Assembly (NCBI GenBank): GCA_012295275.1
Contig: CM022678.1
Location: 2,766,281 to 2,830,280 of the forward strand
From: Chrysomallon squamiferum
Lineage: Eukaryota > Mollusca > Gastropoda > Neomphalida > Peltospiridae
Direction: 5' to 3'
Length of the DNA: 64,000 nucleotides
The notes below the pieces were generated by a model. The model searched no databases, was not told where the DNA came from, and saw nothing but the letters and a program-made list of their open reading frames with translations. Position 1 is the first letter of the stretch; each line of letters opens with the position of its first letter. The position numbers and the translations under genes are program-made. Shown in pieces: positions 18,732 to 32,282 of the stretch.

Positions 18732-19098
18732 CTGTGAGTCAAAATAAATAAATAAATAAATAATATACCTTTTCATAGTGTGTCACATCTTATTTAATTT
18801 TCATATCTAAGTGGTATTTTAAATAACTTTAAATCTTTAATTTGTATTTTAATGTAGATATGTATGTTACAATTTTCTTTTCAAATATTTCTTCAATTCA
18901 TATTTGACTATTACCAATCACCATAGAGATACTAAATTATCATGATACAGATATTTCACTATCACTACAGCTAGTTAACTGTTGCCAGTCAACAAACACA
19001 TAATAAACTGTCACCAAACACAATAGAATGTTACAAGCTAATTGTTAAGACTTATATAACAATCATTTGAATATAGCTGTGAAGCTGATTACACTTAC

Positions 19099-19533
19099 CA
19101 GAACCTAGGAGAGGGACAGCAACTGACTCTAATCTTTCTTCATTTGCCTTATTTAAAATTTTTATATACAGATTTTCCATTTTATGTTTCCATTCATTTT
19201 AGTCCATGCATCCTTGAAGTGTAAGACACCAGCCATAATTACTGTTTTGAATTTCAGTCTGATGTGATGCTCTCGAGGTGAAAGGCAGCAAGTATCTCCT
19301 CTATCTTTAGATGTTTATTTTTATGTAGGCCAATGATAATTTTACTGAAGTCTGCAGGGGAATCTGTGCAGAAGCACAAAGTGCCTCTGTCACCAAACCA
19401 GGTTTTGTCAAATCCCGGCCTTGTCCAGTCACTATTCCATCAGCAGCAGCTTGTGTGATGTCACCAATGTAGCAGATGATGTCTACTCCATTGTTAGTTG
19501 TGTATTCTTCCATAGTGAACATTGCTGGACTTT
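19099..19533 (-). pseudogene. Decayed macrodomain first-half exon upstream of gene C
   Basis: It aligns along its whole length with the intact exons at 27985-28419 and 43437-43871, and has the same length (435). It carries three indels: one G lost from a G run near 19,357-19,360, two bases gained near 19,307-19,310, and one base lost near 19,190. The net change is zero but the middle is out of frame, so translation stops at about 19,307. The splice sites are kept. Confidence 0.75.
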
Positions 19534-19764
19534 CTAAAACACAGACAGGATTCAAACAGATAATTAAAATCACAGAATTATTAATAATATAGATGTTTTT
19601 TTCAATGACATTATGCTTAAAGAAATACTAAAAAATAAATAAAGAACAAATAATAAATGAGAAAAAAAAAAAGGAAAAGAATCCCAGGTTTTTTTTTTCA
19701 TATTAATAAATAAATAAACAATCAAACAATTGAAGATACGATAAATAAAAAAAATAAAAAAATA

Positions 19765-19799
<35 letters not shown>

Positions 19800-19860
19800 A
19801 AAAATAAAAAAATATGTTAATAACAAAATAAATAAAATACTATGTAAATAAGGAAATAAC

Positions 19861-19903
<43 letters not shown>

Positions 19904-20439
19904 TATATCTCAGTTAAATAAACCAAATGACAAAAATTTCAATTCTACCACTTTTCTACATTTACAACAATGTGGAGTAATTTACAGTAAATTTGTTCAA
20001 GCATCAGAAACAATCAGTCTACATTCCATTGTACAGGCTATGATGTCCCAACTGCACTAGTGAGGGGTAAGTATACTGTTTATGTGATGTTCCCAAATAC
20101 AGAAATACTGATTTGAAAATGTAAAGAATTTTTGGAAATTTATTCATTCATATCACAACAAGTACAATTCAATATTCATTAAATACCAACAAAATATTTC
20201 CTTGATTTTTTTCTCATGCTCCTGATCAAAATGTCTACTAGCTCTTACCAAAGAGAGTGACATGATCAACTGGTGTCCATTTCTTGAATCACTCATGTTT
20301 GAGATATCACAAAATATTCATTCTTGTATCTTCATCTCAAAAATTATTAAATTCAGGTATTGATAACAGAATGAGGACACACTTTTGGAGAAAAAAAAAA
20401 GTTTAACAAATTTTCTCTGTGAATTTTGAGATACTTAAC

Positions 20440-20602
20440 CACTTTGTGCCATATTCTGTCGATGGTGCTGTTGTTGTTGATGATGATGATGATGATGTTT
20501 TCCTTCAGGCTGTTGATGATAATGTTGCTGATGGGAACATTCTCTGTTGGTTGTCTTTTTTGATGTAGTGACTGTTCGAGTTTCTTCTCCTGAATTTCCT
20601 GT
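20440..20602 (-). CDS. Candidate upstream His/Gln-rich exon of gene C
   Basis: An AG acceptor and a GTTAAG donor bound 163 bases, open in the frame T-G-N-S-G-E-E-T-R ... H-Q-Q-H-Y-H-Q-Q ... Q-N-M-A-Q-S. It ends in phase 1, which fits the next macrodomain exon. The same exon with the same open frame lies at 26946-27105 and 44766-44928. A second frame is also open in parts, so coding status is uncertain. Confidence 0.4.
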
Positions 20603-20639
20603 CTGATATTAACAAAATGAAGATAAAGAGTAGTAATAG

Positions 20640-21260
20640 TAAATAATAGTAATAGTAGTAGAACTAGTAATAGTAATAGTACTGATTCCAGCCAATAGAA
20701 TAATTGTAATAATTATGTAGTAGTAATAGTAGCAGTTTATTGTACTAATAATAGCAGTAGTATAGTTGTTTATAGTGATTTAACAGTAGCAGTAGTTTAC
20801 AGTAGTAGAATAATTGTAGTAAGAGTAGCAGTAGTTTATAGTAGTAGTAATAGTTATAGTAAGTAGTAGTAGTAGCAGTTTATTGTAGTAGTACTAATAA
20901 TAGCTGTAGTTTATAGCAGTAGTTTAATAATTCTAACAGTAGCAGTAGTTTATAGCAGTAAGAGTTTATAGTAGTTCTATTCTAACAGTAGCAGTAGTTT
21001 ACAGTAGTAGTAACAGTTGCAGTAGTTTATAGTAGGAGTAAGAGTAGTAGTTCAGTAATAACAGTAAGTAGTAGTAGTAATAGTAGCAGTAGTTTATAGT
21101 AGTAGTAATAGTAGCAGTAGTTTACAGTAGTAGTAATAGTAGCAGTAGTTTATAGTAGTAGTTATAGTAGCAGTAGTTTATAGTAGTAGTAATAGTAAGC
21201 AGTAGTTTATATTAGTAGTAATAGTTATAGTAGCAATAATTTATAGTAATATAATAATAG
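20640..21260. repeat. 28-bp minisatellite (GTAGTAGTAATAGTAGCAGTAGTTTATA type)
   Basis: A degenerate tandem array of AGT/AGC-rich units with a TTTATA block. It is present in inverted orientation at 26,236-26,830 and in direct orientation at about 44,960-45,500, so it travels with the duplicated 5' region of genes C, D and G. Non-coding. Confidence 0.85.
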
Positions 21261-21953
21261 TGGAAAAAATAACAATAGCTTTAATAATGTTTTAGAATTA
21301 GTGTTAGTAATAGTAATGATAGTAATAATGCTAGTTTAATAGCAGTAATAACTTCAATGATTATCAGGCTACAGTTTTGAATAATATTAATATTACTAAT
21401 ACTATTGCTAAATCTTTGTATAAAAAACAAAACAATAAAAAATAACAACAACAACAAATTGTTAGTTTTGGTATGAGGCATTTCCCTCATTTGCCTCAAT
21501 GTAGTTTGGCCATGTCTGCCACTACTACAGCAACTACTACAACAACTACTACTACTACTACTATATTACTACTACCACTATTACTGCAACTACTATTACT
21601 GGTTATATTTCTGCTGCTCCAACTACTACTAGGTGCTACTGATATTACTAATGCTACTACCACAGCTACTACCACTGCTACTTTGTCAAAATAATTTCAA
21701 AATCAATATTAGGCTTTTACATACTGAAACAGTAATTTCCAGACTACTTCTTTCATGAGGCATGGCTGCCATATTGTAATCTTTATTTGTTTTGAGGACA
21801 ACAAAAAAAAAAAAAAAAAAAAAAAAAAACAATAAGTTAATGAAAAAAAATAGTAATAATAATAAAATTAAAATAAAAAAAATAAATAAATAAATAATAA
21901 AAATATAAAAATAAATAAATAAATAATGCAAAGGGAAAAAGCAAGAAAATTTC

Positions 21954-22010
<57 letters not shown>

Positions 22011-22475
22011 CATAACAAGGTAAAGAAAAGAAAAAAGAAAAGGAACAATAATATTAAGGTAAATAAAATAAATAAAAACAGTAATGATCAGAGAAAGTCA
22101 AACAACAAAATTAAACTGAAATTTAAGAACATAATTAATTATATAACCAGATGACTTTTTGTGTTAATAGAATTATATATATATCAGAAAGGAAATGAAA
22201 GAAAAGAAAGAAAGAAAGAACGAAAGAAGAAATGTACCAATTACTAACTGAAATTTAAACAGTATTATGTTATACAGCATTTAGATTAAATATTAATACA
22301 AATAAAATTACTTTTCAAACTCGATTAAAATCATCAAAATATTTCTTCGCAATGAAATAATACCTTGTTTCACTTTCAGAATTGTTTATAGTATTTACTA
22401 AACAACAATCTTTCTACTAGAATTTAAGTTGAATGTGAATCTTATGAATTAACTTCAAAATAAGTAAGTAAATAA
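21261..22475. other. AT-rich upstream region of gene C, direct copy of about 45,490-46,650
   Basis: It contains an ACT/ACC run at 21,510-21,690, a poly-A tract at about 21,800-21,829 and an AAT run at about 21,955-22,010. The short reading frame at 21,473-21,694 is built from the repeat and is not credible as a gene. The segment matches about 45,490-46,650 in the same orientation. Confidence 0.6.
22368..22377. promoter_or_regulatory. ISRE-like TTTCACTTTC upstream of gene C
   Basis: The site has the form TTTCNNTTTC and is repeated at 46,557-46,566 upstream of gene G. The transcription start of C was not located, so the link is by position only. Confidence 0.35.
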
Positions 22476-22588
22476 GTAAGTAAGCAACAAAAGAAAACAG
22501 TGGTTAATAGGAAAATTAGTGGTACACTCGCAGAGCCGGATTTCGACTTTCAGATGCCGATGAAAAATAATAAAAAATAAATTAATTA

Positions 22589-22627
<39 letters not shown>

Positions 22628-22848
22628 TAATAATAATAATAATAATTTTAAAAAATAAAAAAAAAAAATAAAAAAAAAATAATACGTATTTCTTCGAGAA
22701 ATATTATTGTTATTATTGGATAAGATATTAATTATTAAGATATTAATCATGCTAAATAACAGCCGAACAAACAATAACAAAGAGGTTTAACAGGCTAAAT
22801 AAAAACATTCGGACTACAGTTTCGACTTCGGTTCACTACAAAGCAATT

Positions 22849-22901
<53 letters not shown>

Positions 22902-23320
22902 CTTATTACAATAGTTACACTTGTGTTATCTAAATGTCTGCTACGTTACTAAAATGGTTGTCATGATATAATAAATTCAGTTATGATTATTAGTATCAGT
23001 TTATCTAGTTATTCCTACGGAGGAGAAGACACCGCTCTGAAATGGGGGACGCTCGGGAACCCTGTCGTTCTGTTTTCTGAAACCCGCCCCTATACATACA
23101 TGCATATGATTAAGTCTTTATAATAATAAAACTATACTTATTACATTTTATTATTATTATTATTATTATTCTAAAAATTCCGCTGCTGTTACTACTATTA
23201 CTACTACTACTACTACTACTACTACTAATAAATAACTGTAACGATACAAAATGTTTAAATGAAACCAGTCGATTAGATAACAGTTGGTACAAATTGTTGC
23301 AGGAAGTTAGCTATTTTACC

Positions 23321-23330
23321 GAAACCGAAA
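23321..23330. promoter_or_regulatory. ISRE-type GAAACCGAAA in a decayed 5' module
   Basis: It has the same core and flank (ACCGAAACCGAAA) as the intact module of gene F. The nearby first exon has lost its ATG, so this is probably a relic. Confidence 0.5.
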
Positions 23331-24559
23331 AAAGTTTGGTCTTTGCGAATGTGAACTAAATCAAATCTTTAAGTAGCATAGAATTACATGTTTTCTGTAC
23401 TTCCTTTAAATATTTTCATAAACTCTACTGAAAGCATCGACAATACGAGCTGTCGTTGATATTATTATTGTAAGTAAGAATAACCGATTCCAATAGATTT
23501 GATTCAAATACCTGCATTTTCCGTTTGCGCAGACTTAGACTACGGAAGTATTTTTCAACATTTAATATTTGTCATTTTGAATAACTTTTATTTTTATTTT
23601 TATTTTTGAAAATTTAATTTGATTCATATTTTTTATTTTATACGTGCTGCTAATGTTTGAGCATTTTCTAGCTCAAAGGTTGAAGTTAACAATGATGGCA
23701 AAATGTGTATTGTGTTCTTTTCTCGTTAGCGGATTGCTTCACAAGGGTTGATATCTTTTAACACTATTCTGATCAGACTTTGTTTTTGGTAGACCTTATA
23801 ACAGTTATTGCAAAATAATTAAATAAAAAAAAATACAAATAAATAAATAAAACGTGATTATTGTTTATCATCTTATTTATTACTGTTGTTCTTATTGTTG
23901 TTTTTGTTTTTTCATCGTTATCATCATTATTATTGTTGTTGTTGCTATTAAAGTAATTATTCATTACCAGATACTATGCTGTGAAATGTATAAGCACTGT
24001 CTTGCTAAAAACTGCTGATGAAAGAAGGGAATCATGTGATTATGCCACGGAAAACAGAGTGCTGTTTGATGATAATAACTGATCCTGCCCCATGAATATG
24101 AAGAAAAAAATCACAAATATATAAATTAATTAACAATTTAATTTTTTTTTATTACATTAAATAATACAATGTTCATTGTTTTTATATTTCCAACTTACAA
24201 ACTCACCACACAATGTACAGTAACAAAAAAAACAAACAAAAAAACCCTATTTATATTGCTTATAAGTGATACTGAATGATACATTAAAAAAATGATGTCT
24301 ATTAACTGTCAAGATCTCTAAACTGATGAGATTGAAAATACATTTTTTTAAATTATTTAAGAGATAAACACTTTAATATACAACTGAATTAGAAACTCAC
24401 AGGAAAGAAAAACTAAAATGTGTTTTCAGTAGGTCTCAAGCATTATCTGTATTAATAGAGAAAGAAAACAACCTATTATAAAATCAAAAATAAGTTGAGG
24501 AAGAAGTAATAGCTTTTTACAGATCATTATATAGTAATTAGAATACTGATTTTACTAAC

Positions 24560-25910
24560 AAAGTTCTCAACAGAATACTTAATAACTAGAGTAGCCGGAC
24601 TAGATGATACTATATCAAAACTGGTGGATGGAGTATTAGAGAATAAAGAAATTACTAATGTTTTAACAAAAATAAATAATTTAAAGTCACCAGGAACAGA
24701 TGGATACATTGCTGCATTCATGAAATTGTTTTGATCTGATACCAAAATTTGTTTATCTTTTTTCTTCATTGCCAAATCCAACAGATTCTTTCTTTAAAAA
24801 ATATCAGTTCATTTTGAAAAAAAAAAAGACCAATAAAATAGCTAGAAAACTTTATTTCAGGATTATCAAAATGGTGGTTTAAGAGCAATAAATGTTAAGT
24901 CATTTTGTTATGCATGAACAAATAACATTGATCAAAAGTATGTCTTTTGAGTAACTGGTTTCAGTCTAGAGATTCAGTGACATTAGTTTTGGGGTCAAAC
25001 TACAGTGAAGAAAAATTGCTGATAGGCACAAATCCCTTTTGGAAAAATGTATTACTTTACAGGGTCAAATTTTAAAGGAAAATGTGATGTGACAAGGGAC
25101 AAGGCAATACTGATTACCTATTTGCTGTAACTCTGTTATTAAAACTGATAATAAATGTGTTATTGTAAGACATTGGCCAATAAAGGAATTTTATTTTTGA
25201 AATATCTGTTTGTTAATGCCACAGACTTATTTATGATGAATTCTCTAAAAAAAATAACTTCAGAGTGGCTTGATGCCAGCAGTTAAAATACATAAATGCT
25301 TTTTACATACTGACCAGATAACATTACAAATTCTTGGAATTCCTAACTGTCTAGAAGATCTGCTTAAAAACAAAGGTGTGTAAAACAAATTCTGCAATGA
25401 TTGGTTCATAGAAATAACTTCAAAACAAATGCAAGTAAAATGGCAGCATATTTTTGATGTAGAATTCTGTGACAATAGATGGAAAACCTGGCTATGGACA
25501 CGGGGCTCACATACTTTCAGTACAAGATCTTGTTATATATCTTAACAACACATAAACATTTGGTATCGGATAAATGTGAATTTTGAAATATGTTTAGTCA
25601 AGATATAAATCACATTGCTTTGGTTATGAAAACATGTTCAGGCATTTTGGAACACTGTTATAAACTGGATATTTTTGAGAACAAAAGTGACACTTGAAAT
25701 AACTGCACAAACAATTATTTTTGCCAACCCAACTTGTTCTGAAAAAGACAATATAATCAATTTAAATATTGTTAATTGCCAAGCATTTTAACTGGATTCC
25801 TAAATTTTTTGAATATGTATTAAATAAATATATTTGTAAGATAACTAACAGAACAATTAAATTTGAAAAAAAAAAAAAAAAAAAAAGGAATATTTGGACA
25901 AAATGATTAT
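24560..25910 (+). mobile_element. L1/Tx1-like non-LTR retrotransposon remnant
   Basis: On the plus strand the sequence encodes a broken reverse transcriptase: about 35 open codons lead to I-N-N-L-K-S-P-G-T-D-G-Y-I near 24,681-24,720, the typical start of a LINE RT domain. Further on is N-G-G-L-R-A-I-N-V-K-S-F-C-Y-A near 24,868-24,912, matching the C-terminal region of L1/Tx1-clade proteins. Many stops interrupt it, and there is a poly-A stretch at about 25,867-25,886. The same remnant is at 38,427-39,755. Confidence 0.65.
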
Positions 25911-26110
25911 CATAAAATGTAAATAATGTCATAACTGTTTAGGGTAGAAAATGCAAAAATATGCAAAGATGATTTGAAGAGTTCTGAATTTTAACACATT
26001 AATTAACTTTATATTTTGTTATATAAGCATATATTAGTCACACTACATATTATACACTATATTCTGTGGGAAGAAAAATACTTTATATTATTTCAAATCA
26101 TATTTTTGCA

Positions 26111-26235
26111 TTAAACTAAGAAGAGCATCTGTCATTTTCCCAAATCTGTCAAATATTTGTCTTCTTTCTTCTCTCTCTTCATTCTTCCTCTCTTCTTCTA
26201 TCTTAAATCTATTTTGTTGTTCAGCCTGCAGCAGC
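26111..26235 (-). pseudogene. Truncated copy of a coiled-coil C-terminal exon
   Basis: It matches 39,975-40,101, the end of the intact coiled-coil exon (R-Q-I-F-D-R-F-G-K-M-T-D-A-L-L type). It is cut off at 26,235 by the minisatellite. Confidence 0.7.
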
Positions 26236-26830
26236 TACTGCTACTATTACTACTACTATAAACTACTGCTACTGTTACTACTACTGTAAACTACTGCTAC
26301 TGTTACTACTACTATAAACTACTGCTACTATTACTACTACTGTAAACTACTGCTACTATTACTACTACTGTAAACTACTGCTACTATTACTACTACTGTA
26401 AACTACTGCTACTGTTACTACTACTATAAACTACTGCTACTGTTACTACTACTGTAAACTACTGCTACTGTTACTACTACTGTAAACTACTGCTACTGTT
26501 ACTACTACTATAAACTACTGCTACTGTTACTACTACTGTAAACTACTGCTACTGTTACTACTACTATAAACTACTGCTACTATAACTATTACTACTACTA
26601 TAAACTACTGCTACTATAACTATTACTATAAACTACTGCTGCTGTTACTACTACTGTAAACTACTGCTACTGTTACAACTACTATAAACTACTGCTACTA
26701 TTACTGCTAATACAAACTACTGTTACTGTTAGAATTACTATAAACTACTGCTATATACTACTTCTATTATTAGTACTGCTATAAACTGCTACTATTACTA
26801 CTACTACCATAAACTGCTACTATTACTACT
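26236..26830. repeat. 28-bp minisatellite, inverted copy
   Basis: Tandem CTACTGCTACTGTTACTACTACTGTAAA units, about 20 copies. This is the reverse complement of the array at 20,640-21,260 and of that at 44,960-45,500. Confidence 0.9.
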
Positions 26831-26945
26831 ACATAATTATTACAATTATTCTCGCTGGAATCAGTACCACAACTATTACTACTCCTACTACTATTACTAT
26901 AATTACCACTATTACTACTCTTTATCTTCATTTTGTTAATATCAG

Positions 26946-28753
26946 ACAGGAAATTCAGGAGCAGAAACTCGAAGAGGCACTACATCAGAAAAGACAACCA
27001 ACAGAGAATGTTCCCATCAGCAACATTATCATCAACAGCCTGAAGGAAAACATCATCATCATCGTCAACAACAACAGCACCATCGACAGAATATGGCACA
27101 AAGTGGTTAAGTATCTCAAAATTCACAGAGAAAATTTGTTAAACTTTTTTTCCCCAAAAGTGTGTCCTCATTCTGTTATCAATACCTGAATTTAATAATT
27201 TTTGAGATGAAGATACAAGAATGAATATTTTGCGATATCTCAAACATGAGTGGTTCAAGAAATGGACACCAGTTGATCAGGTCACTCTCTTTGGTAAGCT
27301 AGGAGACATTTTGATCAGGAGCATGAACAAAAATCAAGGAAATATTTTGTTGGTATTTAATGAATATTGAATTGTACTTGTTGTGATATGAATGAATAAA
27401 TTTCCAAAAATTGTTTACACTTTCAAATCAGTATTTCTGTATTTGGGAACATCACATAAACAGTATACTTACCCCTCACTAGTGCAGTTGTGACATCATA
27501 GCCTGTACAATGGAATGTAGACTGATTGTTTCTGATGCTTGAACAAATTTACTGTAAATTACTCCACATTGCTGTAAATGCAGAGAAATGGTAGAATTGA
27601 AATGTTTTTCATTTTGTTTATTTAACTGAGATATATATATATGTATATATTATTATTATTATTATTATTGTTATTATTTCCTTATTTACATAGTATTTTA
27701 TTTATTTTGTTATTAACATTTTTTTTTACTTATTTATTTATTTAATTTTTTTTTTTTAATATATTTTATTGTTTCTTCAGTTGTTTGATTGTTTGATTGT
27801 TTATTTATTTATTAATGTAAAAAAAACACCTGGGATTCTTTTCCTTTTTTTTCCTCATTTATTATTTGTTCTTTATTTATTTTTTAGTATTTCTTTAAGC
27901 ATAATGTTATTGAAAAAAACCCCATCTATATTATTAATAATTCTGTGATTTTAATTATCTGTTTGAATCCTGTCTGTGTTTTAGAAAGTCCAGCAATGTT
28001 CACTATGGAAGAATACACAACTAACAATGGAGTAGACATCATCTGCTACATTGGTGACATCACACAAGCTGCTGCTGATGGAATAGTGACTGGACAAGGC
28101 TGGGATTTGACAAAACCTGGTTTGGTGACAGAGGCACTTTGTGGTTCTGCACAGATTCAACCTGCAGACTTCAGTAAAATTATCATTGGCCTACATAAAA
28201 GTAAACATCTAGAGACAGGAGATATTTGCTGCCTTTCACCTCGAGAGCATCACATCAGACTGAAATTCAAAACAGTAATTATGGCTGGTGTCTTACACTT
28301 TAAGGCTGCATGGACTAAAAGTCAATGGAAACATGAAATGGAAAGTCTGTATATAAAAATCTTAAATACGGCAAATGAAGAAAGATTAGAGTCAGTTGCT
28401 CTGCCTCTCCTAGGTTGTGGTAAGTGTAATCAGCTTCACAGCTATATTCAAATGATTGTTACATAATTCTTAACAATTAGCTTGTAACATTCTATTGTGT
28501 TTGGTGACAGTTTATTATGTGTTTGTTGACTGGCAACAATTAACTAGCTGTAGTGATAGTGAAATATCTGTATCATGATAATTTAGTATCTCTATGGTGA
28601 TTGGTAATAGTCAAATATGAACTGAAGAAATATTTGAAAAGAAAATTGTAACATACATATCTACATTAAAATACAAATTAAATATTTAAAGTTATTTAAA
28701 ATACCACTTAGATATGAAAATGAAATAAGATGTGACACACTATGAAAAGGTAT

Positions 28754-28785
<32 letters not shown>

Positions 28786-29034
28786 TTTGGACTCACAGGA
28801 TCTGCTGAAGTTCCTTTGTCTGTTGCTGCTGAAGCTCTTGTAGCAGCTTTGTTGAAATACAGAACAAAATGTCTCTCTAAGGTGTTCGTGGTCTCAACTG
28901 GTGGAAACACCCATGGAGAGATAATCAAGCAACTGGAGAATTTTTTTACAGCAGAAAGTGGACCAAGAAACAAAACTGAATCAACCAGAGTACAAGAAGA
29001 ATTAGCGAGTAAGGGTGTAACCGAAGATTCTTGA
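26946..29034 (+). CDS. Gene D: rearranged single-macrodomain gene fused to a Deltex tail
   Basis: Exons 27985-28419 and 28799-29034 are in phase; a candidate upstream His/Gln-rich exon is at 26946-27105. From the first good Met (27,996) they encode 219 residues. These are an intact macrodomain (G-D-I-T-Q-A-A-A-D-G-I-V ... A-L-P-L-L-G-C-G, then V-A-A-E-A-L-V-A-A-L-L ... F-V-V-S-T-G-G) followed directly by [14 protein letters not shown], the last residues of a DTC. The tail is nearly identical to the last exon of gene A and stays in frame across the join. Linker, RING and most of the DTC are missing. The block upstream is an inverted copy of the gene C region, and the block downstream is an inverted copy of 1-1475. 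It could be a functional macrodomain-only protein, a dead chimera or an assembly join. Confidence 0.65.
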
Positions 29035-31077
29035 AAACTTATAGAAGTGTAACACATGATTACTAACAGCAAAATGTATGAGTTATAAAAATGTAACATG
29101 TTTGATAAAAGTGTAACACGATTACTAACAGTATAATATGATTTATAGAAAAACGTAACTTCATTTATAAACGTTTAACCTGATTTATAAAAATGTTACA
29201 TGATCTATAAAAGTTTAACGTGATTTATAAAAGTGATAAAAGAATCAGGTAGTCAGAATTGCAGTTTAGATGCATCTTCTAAATAGAATGTGGCTAAAAA
29301 TTGTTGATACTGTTCTCAGATACATAATAATGAAAGCATTTCCACAGCTGAAATTTGTTTGTTTTTTTGGCTTTGAAAACTTTCTGTTGAAAGTTACTGT
29401 TTAAAATAATCATGGAAAAGTCATCATTTATTAAAATCATTTATTTTTTGTAATTTCTAAACTTTGACTGAACTGTGACATCCAGAATTTTATAGTTGAA
29501 TATCACCTTGTTTAAAAGTGAACATTGTTTAAAAATCTTTTTTAAAACTGAATATTGTTAAAATTCTTGTCTAAAACTGAACATCATTTGCAGTTGTAAT
29601 TATCATCATCATTATTATTATTATTATTGTTATTATTATTATGTTCAGTATTATTTTTGTTGCTGTTATTATTATTGTTATTACAGTCAGTATTATATTT
29701 TCAAGTCTGTGGTTTAAAATACACAAAACCCTCTTTTAATGGTCTGTAAAGTTATATTATTTAAATTTTTATGTTTTATTAATAGTAATCTTTTATTCTA
29801 TATCAGTAATAGATTTCTTAGTTGCTTTTCTTTCTTTTCTTCTTTTTTTTTTGTGTATGTTTTTATATATATATATATTAGGTCGAGTGAGAATCTTTTA
29901 TACAAAATGCATGTGATTGGACAGGTTTCGTATTTCAGAATATAAAGAGTCAGCATGAGAATAGAATACACATCTAAATCCAAATTCCGATTTATATTTC
30001 ATATAGAGCTTACAAGTAGTCTACTGGACTTTTTATATAAATATTTTTTTTATAATTTTATAGTTAAAAAAAAGTTTTGTGTTCGTAAAACTGTCTGACA
30101 GATATGGTAATTTCTGCTACTTGGAAAATATTACAGATTTTGGAATTTCACACAGTTCATGTGTGTGAAGGCTGTCTCCTTAATATCACGAAATCAAAAA
30201 AAAAAAAAAAAAAGGTTTAAACATTTCCAGTCACAAGCATTCCATTTTTCCGTACAGTATAATTTACTGAGTAAACAGTAATAGCATTAACATTATATTT
30301 TATTGTGTGTTGGAATCCATATTCTGTGTGTATACGTAAGTGCTGAAGTTCACATTGTAGTTATATATTGTACACACACAACACACAAACACACACACAC
30401 ACATATCCAAACATACATAACCATATACAGATGTATATATACACACACACAAACACATGTGCATGCAAACCTATACACACACAGATGACACACTTTTATC
30501 ATATATAAACACTTATAATCCCAACATAAACACTTGAACATACATTCACATACACTACAATATTTACATTGCAGACCAACTAAGCTTTGCTGCAAGCACA
30601 TATACATACACACACAAACACATATATATACATATGCACAAACTCACATACACAAATACATACATACACCTATATATATATACACACACACACATACATA
30701 CACATATATATTTGACCAGAAATATAAGAAGAGTTTCTGAATACTGTGATGATTTGTTTTTTTAATGTTTGTGATTATTTTTGCATTAAAAGCTTTTTCA
30801 AATTTTAAATGGTTTTTTGTTTTTGTTTTGAGGGTTAACATTTAATAATAATGGTAGTAGTAATAGCTGTAGAAGTAGTTTAAATTACCAGGGATCACTG
30901 ATATAAAAGATATAAAAGACCCCAGACGTTTTAAGGAAGTATTATTATTTATACATCATTTATACATGATCGTAAGAAATTTAAAAATAAATCTGTCAAT
31001 TATCAAGTCAATGCAGACATGAGACAACTGGTCAGCAGTTTTTAATATATTGTCAATCACAGGTAGAAGATTTTTCT
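29035..31077. repeat. Inverted copy of the gene A 3' flank, then microsatellite-rich DNA
   Basis: From 28,985 to about 30,490 the sequence is the reverse complement of 1-1475. Beyond that come CA/TA-rich runs (30,370-30,720). At about 31,000-31,066 is a short inverted match to the downstream flank of gene B. No gene is seen. Confidence 0.75.
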
Positions 31078-32246
31078 TCATTTACTCTCTCCCTGAGGCT
31101 GACTGCCTGTGATCATGCCGTAGACGGTGATACACGTGGGACAGACATGCTTGAAGTGGTTAAACCAGTATTCTATGCAGTCTTTACAGAACGTGTGACC
31201 ACATTTGTCCAGTGTTGTGGGATTGGTCAGCGTGTCCATGCAAATAGCGCACGATTCCTCTTGCTTCTTTTCAGAGGTAGAAGATTTTTCTTCATTTACT
31301 TGTCTGCTGCCTGGCAGATTCTTTGTCATTTCATCTCGGCCATAATACGAGAACTCTTCTTTGAAAGCTGGCAACGCAGGTTCTGACTTCCATCTCTGCT
31401 GGGTACCACTTCTTTCTTCAGGATTAATCTTTGACACATCCGTTCTGTCGAAATCATTTTCATCATGCTTCCTGCCTTGCACAGTCGCTGAGTTTGCATC
31501 CTGGTAATACTCTGAAGAAAAAACTCTCAACGGCTTTCCTGAAGTTAATTCAGGTACAGATATCCACCTTTTCTGCTCGGTGATTCTTCTTTTATTTGTG
31601 CCGATATCATTGTTGTCAGATAAAACATCTCTCTGTGAATGTTTTCTGTCACTGCTGTAATCACCTGCACCATCGCGACTTGACTCATTCTGTTTCACGT
31701 TACTCCAGTAACCAGGCGACTCTGCTTGCGCCAAATCTGGATTTTTGTCTGGGCTGTCAAAAACAGGAGAATCGCGGCTTCTAGAATCTTCTTTCTGCAT
31801 CTTCCTAACCTTCTGGCTGGTCATTTCAATCTGCTGGATTTCTTGGAAGATCCGGTTTTCACATTTTTCTACAATCTTAGAATGGACGTGATCTTCAAAG
31901 CTGACAACGTGGACAGTTTTCAGACGCCTTGGCTTGAAGTCAAAGAGAGATTTTACTAAAGCATCTGCAGCAAGATCAACAGAGGCGCCTGATCGTCCTG
32001 CACAAAGAAAACAGACGTGTTTTGACTCTGAATTTATACTTCTACATGGTTAAGCACCAGAAGCTAGAACTAAGATATGTAGTAACTAATAATAATGAAA
32101 ACAAGTCTGAACAACTCTCCTCTCCTTTTCTCTCACTCACAAACACATTCTCACTCATTCTTACCAACGCAAACACCAAAATCACTCTTTCTGACTTAAT
32201 TCACCCACAAACATGTACACATTCACACACTCACAGACATACTAAC

Positions 32247-32282
<36 letters not shown>

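Larger units (their letters stand above)
22476..26235. repeat. Segmental duplication: decayed 5' module of the E/F type plus a LINE remnant
   Basis: This 3.75-kb block is repeated in direct orientation at 36,351-40,101. Its left part resembles the promoter and first exon of E and F, with a (CA)n run at 22,853-22,900, the GGAGGAGAAGACACC landmark and GAAACCGAAA. The first-exon start codon has become ACG and the short exon contains a stop. At 26,235 the copy ends abruptly inside a coiled-coil-coding stretch and meets the 28-bp minisatellite. Confidence 0.8.
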
